64,000 nucleotides of DNA from Paraescarpia echinospica. Its lineage: Eukaryota; Annelida; Polychaeta; Sabellida; Siboglinidae. Positions 1-11,395 of this stretch are shown piece after piece. The DNA is taken from the NCBI GenBank assembly GCA_020002185.1, contig CM034534.1, positions 11,489,482 through 11,553,481 of the forward strand, given 5' to 3'. The position numbers were made by a program, and so were the translations under genes. Position 1 is the first letter of the stretch. Each line of letters starts with the position of its first letter. The notes below the pieces were generated by a model. The model saw only the letters and a program-made list of their open reading frames with translations, searched no databases and was not told the DNA's origin.

Positions 1-179
1 GCAAAGTACCATTTTATGAAGTTTCTCAAAATATTCTCATTTCTAAATCCTATGACTATGTATATATGTTGGCAATTTTATTTGTTGCTAACATGCTATG
101 CAATTAATTAAACAGTCATACAAAAGTATGTTTCTATTAATCGCAAGAATGTTTCTCAAATTGTGTCCTTTTTTAGTCC

Positions 180-545
180 TTTGGCCGAAGGTCCAAGGGA
201 CTATTGCCATCACTCTGCGTCCGCCGTCCGCCGTTAGCTGCCGTATCTCAGAAACTGTTCAGCAACTTTTTCTCTAATTTTGCATAGACATATCTTGGGG
301 CACTGCCACTATGCACAAGAAATCTGTATTTGATTGAATCATTTTAAGGGCTCCCTAGGGCCTCCAAGGACCCCCAAACTGGTAAAAATGTAACATTTGG
401 CCTATTTTTTCAAAAACTGTTCAGCAACTTTTTTTCTAATTTTGCACAGATGTATCTTAGCGTGCTGCCACTATATACAAGAAATCTGTATTTGATTGAA
501 TCATTCTAAGGGCACCTAAGGGGCCCCCAAAGTGCAAAAGGTTTA
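180..545. repeat. dispersed repeat with two tandem units of about 160 bp
   Basis: Two diverged units, about 249-410 and 411-535, share an opening AAACTGTTCAGCAACTTTTT and an internal AAGAAATCTGTATTTGATTG. They are preceded by a GTCC/CCGCCGT-rich stretch of a kind often seen at the head of invertebrate interspersed repeats. There is no coding capacity. The element class is not identified. Confidence 0.6.
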
Positions 546-2202
546 CATTATCTAGTGATGTGGTTTTGAGAAGGGCCCTTGAGACCATCCCCAACATTAG
601 ATGTTGTGTATTGTTCCACAAAATCAACAGCTGTGACTAATCTCTACAGCCCAGTCCATTGAGACCTTGACTAATCTTTAATTGGTCACAGCACCCAGAC
701 AGAGTAGACACACTTGACCCCTGTTAGACTGAACAGTTGCCTAACACTTTTAAACTGTATCTTCAAAACTATTGATTTTCTATAATTGCAAGTTGTGTTT
801 ATTTTGATGTTCATTTAATTATTATAAATGGATTGAACCCTGCAAGAGTAAAGGTTAAAAAATACCTCAGAATGCACCATTTTAAAGCTAGTTAAAAAAA
901 ATCTCCATGTGTTTCCCCTGGTATATGACAAGCGAGGCGGGCCGCCTCGCCGTTTTTCTATGCCGCCTCACCCAAAATATGCTGAAATTGCTGCCTCGTA
1001 GCTATTTCCTGCGCCCATTTTTTTCGTTCTTTCACGATATATTCAGCGTCGTTATATTCCTGCAAAATCACAGACTTGTAGCAACATCGTTTAATCGCTG
1101 TGGGCCAGTTAGGATTTACCTCTTGGAATTAACTCCATTGGACAACGTGGATGACATCACTTGTCAGTTGTCCAATCACGGAATATTCCCGCGGGATCCC
1201 CGGTGTCTCCAATGGTGACACGTTGCGGAGTTTCGACATGCTAGAAATCTAGACATTCATGTAACATGGCGCCCAAACGGTAACTGGGTTTGGGAGACAA
1301 GTGAAACTCGGAGAAAAAACAAAGAAAACGGTAGCTGAACTAAGGTGTCTTTTGCGCTCCATTTTATTATTATAGTATGTGCCCACATTAAATCAGAATG
1401 CTGGTGTAACTGATGTTGAGTTTGTGGTTTATGACGGTGGTGGGAGTAAAAACCGTGCAGGCTGATGGCATTACGGGCCTATGTTACTAGTCGGCATTTG
1501 TGTCAAATCTGGACCCTTTTGAAGCCCAAATAAAAGCCGTGCATCCTATTCACTAGTCGGCACTTGTATCGAGTCCGGACCCTTTTGAAGCCTAAATAGC
1601 GACCCTGTTTGCGCAAGTCTCCGCCACTAAGGCCGTGCGTTACCGCACAGCGTATGTTGATACAAATCGGGGCACTATTTACGCCTCAAATGGACGTAAG
1701 ATGCAATATTCTTAAAGATAAGTATGCCTAGGATAATGGTGAATGATGGAACTATCTCACTGAGGTATGAAAGTTAGGCAAAACTCAAGTTATAACGGCG
1801 AAATCGACGTGGGTCAAGATTCAACACAAGTGCCCACAAATCTATTCAACTAATGTTCTATGCCGTTTTTTTTTAGCAAAATAAGGAATGTGATTCATAA
1901 GATATCTTTGTGCTAAATATATAATACATATTCCGACAAAATGTGTGCAAACAAACTTTTAGGAAAGTTGATTTGAGTGAAGTACTTACGAATATAAACC
2001 ATCGAAGTTCACATCTCATAAAAGATGCCTATTGCCCAAAACCGTGTATACTAATGGGTTATCAATAACTTGGGCTAGACAATGACATGTTTGCAAAGAA
2101 ATTTGATACACTAAACAATGTATACTGTTTTATAAAAAAGGACACAATTTGAGATTAAATTTCATTTAAAGGTGATGATGAAAGAGTCTTCAGATGATAC
2201 CA
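546..2202. other. no gene recognised
   Basis: Only short chance ORFs are present. A module at about 848-908 (ATACCTCAGAATGCACCATT and following bases) recurs at about 2600-2662, so part of this stretch is transposon-derived. Positions 1495-1660 contain short imperfect internal repeats (CACTAGTCGGCA / GGACCCTTTTGAAGCC). Nothing else can be supported. Confidence 0.5.
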
Positions 2203-2325
2203 CTGGATGCTTCCCAGAGAAGTCGAAATGGTATTCAACTGAACAGGTCTGCCAGGGAGTACAGTGTGAAGCGCTTTGAGCAGTCCTGAGGACTGGATAC
2301 TGCGCTATATAGGAACTTACCTTTT
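2203..2325 (+). mobile_element. SINE 3' fragment (plus orientation)
   Basis: This matches the 3' half of the fuller SINE copy at 32521-32843 (which lies on the minus strand). It includes the shared GCGCTTTGAGCAGTCCTGAG and the terminal GCGCTATATA..GAACTTACC followed by T-rich sequence. The tRNA-like head is absent, so the copy is 5' truncated. Confidence 0.7.
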
Positions 2326-2389
2326 ACATTTTTATTTACTCTATCTGCGAGGTAACAAGGCCTAGGGTTAGGGCAAAAAAACATAACCA

Positions 2390-2497
2390 CAACCAAGTAC
2401 CAGTGGTCAAGTGGAAACCACACCTCAACCAAGTACCAGTGGTCAAGTGGAAACCACACCTCAACTGAGTACCAGTGGTTAAGTGGCAACCACACGT
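2390..2497. repeat. 36-bp minisatellite, three units
   Basis: Units at 2390-2425, 2426-2461 and 2462-2497 share AGTACCAGTGGTCAAGTGG. The third is the most diverged. Because 36 is a multiple of three, short repetitive ORFs appear on the minus strand; these are not treated as genes. Confidence 0.85.
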
Positions 2498-2599
2498 CAA
2501 CACAATGAAACAGTCATGATTACTGACTTTTATCAATCATGATTACTACATTTACAAGTAGTGTCTTGTTGTTTTATATCTTCCCCTCTATATTCAAGA

Positions 2600-2850
2600 A
2601 TAAAAGGTTAAAACATACATCAGAATGCACCATATTTAAGCTAGTTTTTTTTTAAATCTCCGGTGGAACATGCCCCCAGACCCCCCTAGTAGCACTTCGT
2701 GCCTGCGCCGCTCGCGTAGCTCAGCCCTACCACCTCACCCATCATTTTACCCAGGGGAAACACTGCCCTAGCAACACTTCATGCATGCAGCGTTCGCGTA
2801 GCACATTCCTGCCACCTCGCCCACCATTTTACTCAGGGGAAACACTATAT
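2600..2850. repeat. transposon-like module with an 82-bp tandem pair
   Basis: It begins with the module shared with 848-908, then CCCCCAGACCCCCCTAG, then two diverged units of about 82 bp (about 2686-2768 and 2769-2850). Each unit ends in CAGGGGAAACAC. The C-rich motif after a CAGAATGCACCA head looks like a piece of an invertebrate DNA transposon; the family is not identified. From 2851 to 3709 there is AT-rich sequence with no supported feature. Confidence 0.45.
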
Positions 2851-3709
2851 ATATTTATTTTATTCAGGTTTATCTAACTGACATTTTATGTAATTTTTAT
2901 ATCCTACTTTTCAGTCAGTTTCTTTTACCTTTCTATTTAATATGTTTTAGGTCATTTAGTGTATTTTTACTTATACTCTACAATTGTTAGTGCCTTTGAG
3001 CAGATTTGTTATCCGGACACACGGCACTCTATAAATGCTTTATAATAATAATAATCTCTTATGCTAAATCTTAATTTGAAAGAGTAGCTTTTAGAGTATT
3101 GCAGACACAAATTGATTTATTATATTTTTGTAAGTAAGGTGCCTTGAATAGTTGTAACTAGATGTGGTACTATATAAGTATATATATTTATTCTGAAATA
3201 AAAACGTCCCATACGCATTTCTTACAAAACAATTTTGATGACAAATAACTAGTCTTGCATATTGAACAATGACAGACTGCAATAATATGCCATTTCCAGT
3301 GAGATTTCAAAATGAACAGATGATTACCGTGTGCATTTGTTTTGTAAACACTGGCCAGAAGCCAATCACATACCAGGATTCAGGTCACACTGCCAAAAAA
3401 TGGGATAGCAGACATAGACATAGTCTGCAAATCCACAATCAGCAGAAAAACTACAAAACCAAAATATGTTTAATGGCCAAATAATACATCAGCTGATATT
3501 TAATATGTATTTTAAATAGTTTTGAATAGCATACGTGCCGTGAAACGCACAAATTCAGAAAAAAAATCCTAGGGCAATTTATGGGGAGTTGATAGGGGGC
3601 TGAGAGGCCAGATGAAAATAAAAATGTTATGTTTGGTATTGGACATCAACGGTCGTTCTGAAATGATCCCTTGTCATACACAAAAAGTAGAAATGTGCAC
3701 ACCACCCAC

Positions 3710-4022
3710 CTTTTTTCAAAGTTCCAGTCAGCTCTTCGCCGACATTGATTCCGTCCGGGTCTGCGCATGGCTTCACGGGGATAGGCTGAATCAGTGAACT
3801 AATGTCTTTGTCGTCGCTGCTCGACTTCCAACGTACGGGTAAAAGCTGCGTTGTGACGCACACGCGATATTCTTGTAAAAGTCGCTTGCAACGTCTGTTC
3901 GTTGCGCCCTGACACCGACAGTTCGGCGTTCGAATCGTGTGTACGCAGTTCAACCTTCTGGGAGTCACAACAGAGAGGTTGTAAACTGTTTTGACAGGCA
4001 ACTTGCGAAGACACGCGCTCAT
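3710..4022 (-). CDS. SUPV3L1: SUPV3L1 (mitochondrial SUV3 RNA helicase) homologue, first coding exon
   Basis: SUV3 is an ATP-dependent RNA/DNA helicase of the mitochondrial matrix that works with polynucleotide phosphorylase in RNA turnover. This exon encodes 104 residues from an ATG at 4022 with A at -3. Residues 1 to about 68 are rich in R/K/S/T and poor in acidic residues, as expected of a mitochondrial presequence. They are followed by LIQPIPVKP, then INVGEELTG and a closing LKK. This matches the region just after the presequence in animal SUPV3L1, where a VKP...VGAELT motif precedes the helicase region. The exon closes at GAAAAAAG|gtgggt, leaving one base of the next codon. The helicase exons must lie leftward beyond the window; none was found in 1-3700. 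The assignment is by remembered similarity over about 30 residues. Confidence 0.6.
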
Positions 4023-5119
4023 TTTAACATTTTTTGATAGATAGTCCTATTTTGTTTGTTCTGGATACCCTTACGATCTTAGATCACCAGATACGTTACA
4101 CTTTTAAACGCTTGTTACTAGCGGCGTGACAGTGCCGCATCCCGATCTCTCTGGTCAGCGCCATTTTTGCCCTTGTACTGCCACCTGCTGAGACGTTTTG
4201 AACTAACTTTGTTAATTTTATAAATTATATACATGATTAGTGTTATGAATTGTGTGATGTAATGTACATAACATGAAGATATTACTAGTTCGAATTTATG
4301 TTTCCCTTGTATTTTTTTGGAAAAGAAATTTTCTCGCGTTTACGATGTTCTCGTTCATGACCCAGTTTTGCGAAAAAGCGTGATATTTCAAAACAACTTG
4401 GAAGCGTGAAACAAAAGTTACTGCCTGTGTTGTCATTTTAATATTCCCTAATAAATGGTACCAATGCCCTTTGCCTAGATGGATGGAAGTGTAAGTATTC
4501 CCACATATATTAATTTTAAAGAAGAAGAACGCCCCTGATTATGCTTTGTTTACATCTTGTTACCGCTGTTTTTCTGTCAACTCAAAACTCACTCGGTCTC
4601 ACTGAGACACTGACAGTCGGTGACGCAACGAACAAAATGCAAAATAGCAGGGACAACAACTAAAGAACTACACCATCTACAATTAACTTGCAGTATGCAT
4701 TGCAAAGGCGTAAACATTTCTATCATACATTCGTCGTGGTTAAAATTTCCCCAGTAAGCATGCGTTCGTCTGGACAGTTGCCAGTAAACTATTGACCTGT
4801 ATCAATAATGCCATGCCACTAGCCGAGTAGGCGGCATACTGTGCCGTCGATATGTTGGCGGACTTGTCTGAACAGGCATGGGCTTGCCCGTTCTCTCCCC
4901 GTCTTAGCTAACGATGTCGAGAGAGTGTCCCGCCTGCCTGCAGTGGTTGTAGAAACCATAAAGTTAGACAACAGGATGCATTCGTGGGTTGTATTTGCAT
5001 CACAGAAGACAGTGTAACATCTGGTAAATACACGTTTGCATGCATGCTCAAGAATTTGTTCTCTTTCATAATAATTTGTGGTGTCATAATGCTGCACTAT
5101 GTCAGTCATTAGACATTGA
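4023..5119. other. upstream region of the SUPV3L1-like exon; no other gene recognised
   Basis: This should contain the 5' UTR and promoter of the minus-strand gene, but no clear TATA box or initiator was recognised. A 96-residue minus-strand ORF at 4819-5109 has no recognisable domain and is not called. Confidence 0.4.
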
Positions 5120-6383
5120 GTATTTCATGCCCACAACAATGTCAAGCTGACTGATTTTGTTGTTAATGTTTATACAGATTTTATATGCATAAAATATGGT
5201 ATTGACCCTCACATATTAGGTATAACCGAATCATGGGCAACCACCGATATATCAGATGCCAAATTGGGACTGACAGGATATGTAATGTTTAGGAAAGATA
5301 GAATAGGAAGAAGGGGAGGTGGAGTTATTTTATATATTAAAGAATCTATCCAGGCTTATGAAATAAAATTAGACAGAGAAGCAGATTGCGAAGAAGCTGT
5401 TTGGTGTAACATAGTTACAGGAAACTCAACGTTAACGGTTGGATTAGTTTATCGAAGTCCAAACATAAGCATAGAAGAGAATGAAAAAATACAAAACGCT
5501 ATAAGGGAAGTGAGCAAACGGGACTGTGTTATTATGGGGGATTTTAACCATGGGCATATAAAATGGAAATCTCTACAGAGTATGGGTAGTGAGGACCACA
5601 AGTTTTTAGTTTTAGTACAAGATAGTTTCCTTTCTCAACATGTGCTAGAACCAACCAGGGGAGAGAATGTGTTAGACTTAGTTTTGTCCTCACAAAATGA
5701 ATTAGTTGACAATGTTAAATTATGTGAGCCTCTGGGAAGTAGTGATCACAATCAGATACATTTTACCATCAAAGTAAAATCAGAAAGAAATAATAAAAAG
5801 CAGTTCAGGAGAAATTTCCACAAAGGAAGATATAAGGAAATGAGGAAATATTTAGCAAAGATAGACTGGAATAATACACTGAAGAATAAGGCAGCAACAG
5901 AATGCTGGAATATCTTAAAGAATGAAATAGAGTGCATCGTAGATAAATTTGTTCCCTTCAAAAAACAAGGGAAACGGACCAGAAAGAAATACTTATCGAA
6001 AGAAGCCATTAGAAAAATTAAGTATAAACAAATGATGTGGAAGTCATATAGACGTACTGGAAATGACGAAGACTACAACATTTATAAAGAAGCACTAAAC
6101 CAAGCTACAGCTGAAATTAGAAATTCAAAGAGAAGCTATGAACATAAATTAGCTTGTAATATAAAACATGACAGCAAGAGTTTTTATGCGTATGTTCGAA
6201 GCAAACAGAAAGTTCAGGATAAGGTCGGTCCTCTAGAAGATAGTGCTGGAAATATAATATCAGAAGGATTCTTAATGGCAGAAGACCTAAATGAGTATTT
6301 TAGTTCAGTGTTTAACAGAGAAGACACTAGTTCACTGCCAGTACCAGAGGCTAAGTTCAAGGGGGCAGAATCAGACTATTTAA
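5120..6383 (+). pseudogene. endonuclease half of the A1 ORF2
   Basis: The APE-type endonuclease nicks target DNA for target-primed reverse transcription. Visible motifs are ILGITESWA (catalytic Glu, near 5216-5236), GRRGGGV, GDFNH (about 5539-5553) and GSSDHN (about 5738-5755), so the catalytic residues look intact. A basic linker with KKYLSKEAIRKIK and a YVRSKQKVQDK-like pre-RT segment follow, as in CR1/L2-type elements. The reading frame is open from about 5125 to the TTAA at 6380-6383, where a DNA transposon interrupts it. There is no ATG at the 5' edge, so the copy is 5' truncated or the start is lost. Confidence 0.85.
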
Positions 6384-7107
6384 GGCCAGACACCCCAGGT
6401 GAAATGGTGTTTTTTGACAAAAAATACTTAAAATGGTTTTCTGCCAGATTATTATTCCTTTGTATGCATACTATCAATAAAGTTCACTTCTATGACAATT
6501 ACATACCTCTAAGTGAGTTTTAATCATGGATCAAGCAGGTCGATATCATGTAATGAAATCCATTATGCAATCTTTGACAGCCATTTTCTATAAAAAAAAA
6601 TTCTTAAAATTTCTGCATTTGGAAACGGGATATCTCTTAGAATAATTATGCTATGTAAATAAAGTTTTCAGTGTTGCATTCAGCATATTCTACTGTGTGC
6701 AATGATCAGACACTTTTTTTAAATCATGAATAGTTTGAAAGATATAGTCATATTTGTTGCAAAAAAACAATATTTTTTTTAATATTTTACGAAAAAATTA
6801 TTTAAAAAATAAAAACACAACATTTCAAAAAATGCTCTGGTCATTGCACAATATAATCTATAGTGAACAGGGATTTGCAAGAATTATAACTATATATGGG
6901 GTCAATAAAAAATGGCAGTGTTTCCAAATTTGCCAATATTTGCTCAAAATGGCAGCCATTTTGTTTGTTACCATGGAAAGGGGGGTCTGGCTGAAAAAAG
7001 TTCAATATATATTTTACTCAGTAGGACCCATTTCATGCACTGGGCAGAAAAAATTGAACTGTTTGCACAAATTAAAAAATAATCCTATCTACCTGCCGTG
7101 TCTGGCC
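6384..7107. mobile_element. 724-bp piggyBac-like MITE with TTAA target-site duplication
   Basis: The segment is bounded by TTAA at 6380-6383 and 7108-7111. Its 17-bp terminal inverted repeats are GGCCAGACACCCCAGGT at the left and, reverse-complemented, GGCCAGACACGGCAGGT at the right (15 of 17 identical). The interior is AT-rich with no transposase. Removing the element plus one TTAA rejoins the flanking reverse-transcriptase frame without loss or gain of a codon position. TTAA duplication is the hallmark of the piggyBac superfamily. The terminal GG differs from the common CCC start, so the exact family is open. Confidence 0.85.
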
Positions 7108-8629
7108 TTAAGACAGTTAATTGTAACCCCAGAAATGGTAGCTAAGAAAATTAGGGCTATGAAGGAAAATAAATCACCTGGAGTGGATGGTATTCCACCC
7201 AAACTACTAGTGGAAATTGTAGAACAAATTAGCATACCGCTTGCAACAGTTTTCAACTTGTCATTAGAAGAGGGAGTGGTTCCTTTAGAATGGAAAGAAG
7301 CAAACATTATACCGTTATTTAAAAAAGGTTCGAGAAATAAGTCAAATAATTATAGACCAGTTAGTTTAACATCGGTGATTTGTAAATTATTAGAAAGACT
7401 AATTAAAGATCACATGGTGGATTTTCTTGTTAAACATAACTTGATAAACCCATCTCAACATGGGTTTCTAAAAGCGAGGTCATGCTTAACAAATATGTTA
7501 TGTTTTTTGGAAGATATCACTAAGTGGGTAGATGATGGATCACCAGTAGATATCATCTACTTAGATTTTCAAAAAGCTTTCGACAAAGTGCCACATCAGA
7601 GATTACTGCTTAAACTAAAAGCCCATGGCATAGGAAATGGTATAATTAACTAGATAGAAAAATGGCTGATTGACAGAAGACAACGGGTAGTTGTTGATGG
7701 GGAGGCTTCAAACTGGAAATCTGTTTTGAGTGGGGTTCCACAGGGATCAGTACTGGGACCTATATTATTCTTAATATATATAAACGATTTGGACGATGAT
7801 ATAGCTAGCAAGGTGTTGAAATTTGCAGATGATACAAAAGTGTTTAGAAGGATTAAAAGTGATGGGATAGACAGCATTTACAAGATGATCTTGACAGGTT
7901 GATCAAATGGTCTGAAAAGTGGCAAATGTTGTTCAATTTTGGGAAATGTAAATGCCTTCACACAGGACATGGGAACGAATATGTAGAATATACAATGGGG
8001 GGAACTGTACTAAGTACTACTGTAAAAAAAAAGACTTAGGGCTGACAATTAGTGCTGACATGAAGGTTTCAGAGCAGTGTGGAATTGCAGCTTCAAAAGG
8101 AAATCAAATCCTTGGATTGATTAGGCGAAATATAGCATATAAAGAAAAAGAACTAATAATACCGCTGTACAAAACAATAGTTAGGCCTCATTTAGAATAT
8201 TGTATACAAGCGTGGAGGCCATACCGCAAGAAGGACATAGATATGCTAGAAAGAGTACAGAGGAGAGCGACTAAAATGATACCAAAACTGAGGGATCTTA
8301 GTTATGAAAAACGCCTAAAAGAATGTGGTTTAACAACACTAGAGACCAGGAGATTGAGAGGAGATCAGATAGAAGTGTTTAAAATATTGAATGGTTATGA
8401 AAATATTGATAGAAATATGTTTTTTTCAGTTAAGAAAGATAGAAAGACTAGAGGACATGAAGTTACATTAGTAAAGGAGCAGTGTAGATTAGACGTGAGA
8501 AAGTTCTCATTTTCACAAAGGACTGTGAATGAATGGAACATATTATCTGATGATTGTGTGGGTGCTAGTAGTGTGAATATGTTTAAAAATAAAATCGACA
8601 CATACCTCAGAAGGGCTGGATATATGTAG
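7108..8629 (+). pseudogene. reverse transcriptase half of the A1 ORF2
   Basis: RT landmarks in order: KSPGVDGIP, FKKGSRNKSNNYRPVSLTSV, QHGF, YLDFQKAFDKVPH (motif A Asp present), then GVPQGSVLGP and FADDTKVF (motif C, both Asp present). The C-terminal block runs through RPHLEY, RRATKMIP, RRLRGDQIEVFKI and ends RRAGYM with stop at 8627-8629. A TAG at 7651-7653 replaces the tryptophan expected before IEKWLIDRR. A frameshift near 7880-7950 then shifts the frame that runs from 7952. The copy is therefore dead despite intact catalytic motifs. Confidence 0.9.
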
Positions 8630-8779
8630 ATAAAAGGGTTGGACTCTCGATAAGCCAAAGGGCTTCCTTGTCCACCTGCCATCTAGAGTTAATTCTCTGG
8701 ATGGCAATCTTGTTAAATCTTGACAGGGGTTATACCCCTTGACAAAGATGGAAGTTAGAGTAAGTTCGGAGCCTGTGTG

Positions 8780-10862
8780 CCACATCTACAATCAAACAGC
8801 ATAAGCAGCACATCATTGAATGCTTGGTACGAAGCCCATTTGGAGCTTTCAACATATAATCAAGGGAATCAGGAAAGTATAAACCATTATGGATGAACAA
8901 GAAAACAATGGAGAAAGTGAGGAAAAAGCACAGGGCTTGGAAGAAATACCTACGAACAAAGGAATGGAAAGACTACCTAGATTACACGAAAACTAGGAAC
9001 CAAGCAAGAAGAGCTACTCGACAGGCAGTCGAGACACTTGAGCAGTCCATTGCACATGAGATTAAAAGCAATCCAAAGCATTTCTGGAACTATGCTCAGT
9101 CAAAAATGAAAACAAGACCAACAGTATCTGATCTCCAAAAGGAAGACACTAAAGAACTAACAACTACAGACAAAGAGAACGCAGAGGTTCTGAGTAAATT
9201 CTTTAGTGATGTTTTCACTAGGGAAGATTTAACAACAGTTGAGGAGCACCAGGGAATCGATACCCTAGATGATATCAACTTCACCATTGAAGATGTTGAG
9301 AAAAAAACAGAGATCTCAAAACTGGGAAATCACCAGGACCTGATGGTATACACCCCCGTGTACTAAAGGAACTCACGAAGGAACTGAGAGTGCCATTGTA
9401 CATCATATTCAGGAAGTCCTTGGATACAGGCATATTACCAAAAGTTTGGAAAACTGCGAATGTGTCACCAATTTACAAGAAAGGCAGTAGGCATCTAGCA
9501 GCAAACTACAGGCCAGTAAGCTTGACTGCAGTGGCTTGTAAAGTCATGGAATCGCTGATTAAGGATGCCATTATAACACACATGGAAACTAACAAGTTAA
9601 TTGCAGACCAGCAGCATGGCTTCATTGCTGGGAGATCATGTATCACACAACTAATTTCAACGCTGGATGACTGGACAAGAACATTAGATGAAGGAAAATG
9701 TGTAGACGCTATATACATGCACTTCAAGAAGGCATTTGACTCGGTACCGCACCAGAGACTACTTTCAAAGTTAAATGGATATGGAATCAAAGGAAAACTA
9801 CTGAAATGGATAGAAGCATTCCTCACATGCCGCAAGCAAAGGGTCTTAGTCAATGGTGTATCATCTCCCTGGTCAGATGTTCTGAGTGGGACACCCTAGG
9901 GAAGTGTTCTTGGCCCCATTCTTTTTATATTGTATATTGATGATATAACAAATGTAGTAGGATGTGGCATGAAGATTTTTGCGGATGATACAAAAATATA
10001 CCAAGAAATTTCAACAAGAAAAGATTGCGTAGATCTGCAGAAAGACCTAGACAAATTACAGGAATGGGCTAAAAAGTGGCAGTTAAACTTTCACCCGGAC
10101 AAATGCAAAGTAATGAGAATTGGACATGGGCACCCAAATTTTAACTACACCTTGACTACAGCAGCAGGTACAAATCCTCTGGAGTGTAGCCATGTCGAGA
10201 AAGACCTGGGCATCCATGTCGATGATCAGCTGAGATTCACACAACGTATCCAAAAGGCTGTATCTAACACAAACAAGTTGCTGGGTGTAATTCATCATAC
10301 ATATCAATATCTAGACAAGATAACCTTTCTGCATCTTTATAATGGACTTGTCCGACCATCTCTGGAGTATGGCGTAGCAGTCTGGTCTCCAAAGTATCAG
10401 TATGATATTGATGCTGTGGAGGCTGTCCAACGAAGAGCGACACGAATGGTGCCAGAATTAAAACATTATGGTTATGAAACGAGACTAAAGGTCCTAAACT
10501 TACCAACGTTAACATATCGTAGATTACGAGGGGATGTTATTAATGTTTTCAAATACTTGAATGGCATATTTACTTGCACGCACACTATGTTTAACCTGGA
10601 CCTGTACGAAGGAACACGGGGGCATTCTTTAAAGTTGTATAAAAACAGGAGTAAACGAGAACTAAACGAGAGAGTAATTGATGTATGGAACACCTTACCC
10701 GAAGCCATTGTCACAGCTCCAACTGTCAATGCACTGAAGAACCGACTCGATATATTATGGATGCACCAACCAGTCAAATTTGATTATAAAGCAACATTGG
10801 TTAAAGAGCGGTACATAGGCAAATTTGCCTGAAGACCGAAGAGGATGTATGTATGTATGTAT
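8780..10862 (+). mobile_element. CR1/Jockey-group non-LTR retrotransposon, family B (5' truncated, inactive)
   Basis: A second, distinct non-LTR element follows A1 directly in the same orientation. Coding similarity starts near 8872 (KPLWMNKK at 8881-8904), so the endonuclease is missing. It ends with a short ATGT tandem tail (about 10843-10862), a typical 3' terminus for some CR1-like families. Junction coordinates with A1 are approximate. Confidence 0.8.
8881..10832 (+). pseudogene. reverse transcriptase ORF of family B
   Basis: The sequence opens with a basic linker (RKKHRAWKKYLRTKEW), then the RT: SPGPDGIHP, YKKGSRHLAANYRPVSLTAV, QHGFIAGRSC, GSVLGPILFILYIDD, FADDTKIY, and a C-terminal block with RPSLEYGVAVWSP, RRATRMVPELK and RRLRGDVINVFKYLNG. 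Three kinds of decay are visible. A frameshift occurs near 9300 in an A-run. The motif A aspartate is replaced by histidine (CAC at 9720-9722, in YMHFKKAFDSVPH), which removes a catalytic residue. A TAG at 9897-9899 stands where the family has glutamine after GTP. No functional RT could be made. Confidence 0.9.
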
Positions 10863-11395
10863 AAATGGAAAATAAAAAAGCATAAATATTGCAGTTGTCT
10901 AAAAACAAGCAATTCTCAAATAGAATTTCTCCCTAAACATTTAATTATTGATTTTCTTATATTCGACCTGTCATCAATGTGCTTTATTTATCAACAGTGC
11001 ATATTTAGAATTTAAAAATATTGATCCAGTGTTGAATAATACGGCCACCTCGGGAATATCTGTACATATATATATATTTTATATATATTATGTATATATA
11101 TATATTATATATCCGGAATGAACTACGTTATCTGTACATGGTGTATGGATCATAGGACCTATATGTGACAGGCCACAATGGTTTGGACTATTTGAACTTT
11201 GATGGTGTCTGTCTAAATATGTGAATTCTTTGGGTTGGTCCATTTAACTGCCCATTATTTTGGAATATACTAAATTACACAGATGACACCAATACTAAAA
11301 GTCCAATATCCATGTAAACCTAAAATGTTACCCATTAACATGATCAATGGTCATACCTCCATACAACCAAGATATACCTTAAGGTCTGAACAGCC
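10863..11395. other. intergenic; (TA)n-rich stretch at 11066-11112
   Basis: There is no coding signal. Imperfect TA dinucleotide runs at 11066-11112 could extrude as a hairpin. The rest is unremarkable AT-rich sequence. Confidence 0.6.

Larger units (their letters stand above)
5120..8735 (+). mobile_element. CR1/Jockey-group non-LTR retrotransposon, copy A1 (5' truncated, inactive)
   Basis: A single decayed ORF2 with an APE-type endonuclease, then reverse transcriptase, then the usual C-terminal block, is split by a 724-bp DNA element at 6384-7107. Apart from that insertion the order is colinear. The 3' noncoding end (about 8630-8735, with GTTGGACTCTCGATAAGCC) is matched by a second copy at 63632-63935, which helps fix the 3' terminus. 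The 5' end is soft: endonuclease-like codons can be followed back to about 5120. Inactivating changes include one nonsense codon and at least one frameshift in the RT half. Confidence 0.85.

Noticed and set aside
4819..5109. 96-residue minus-strand ORF upstream of the first CR1-like element
   Set aside because: No domain, no splice support, ordinary composition.
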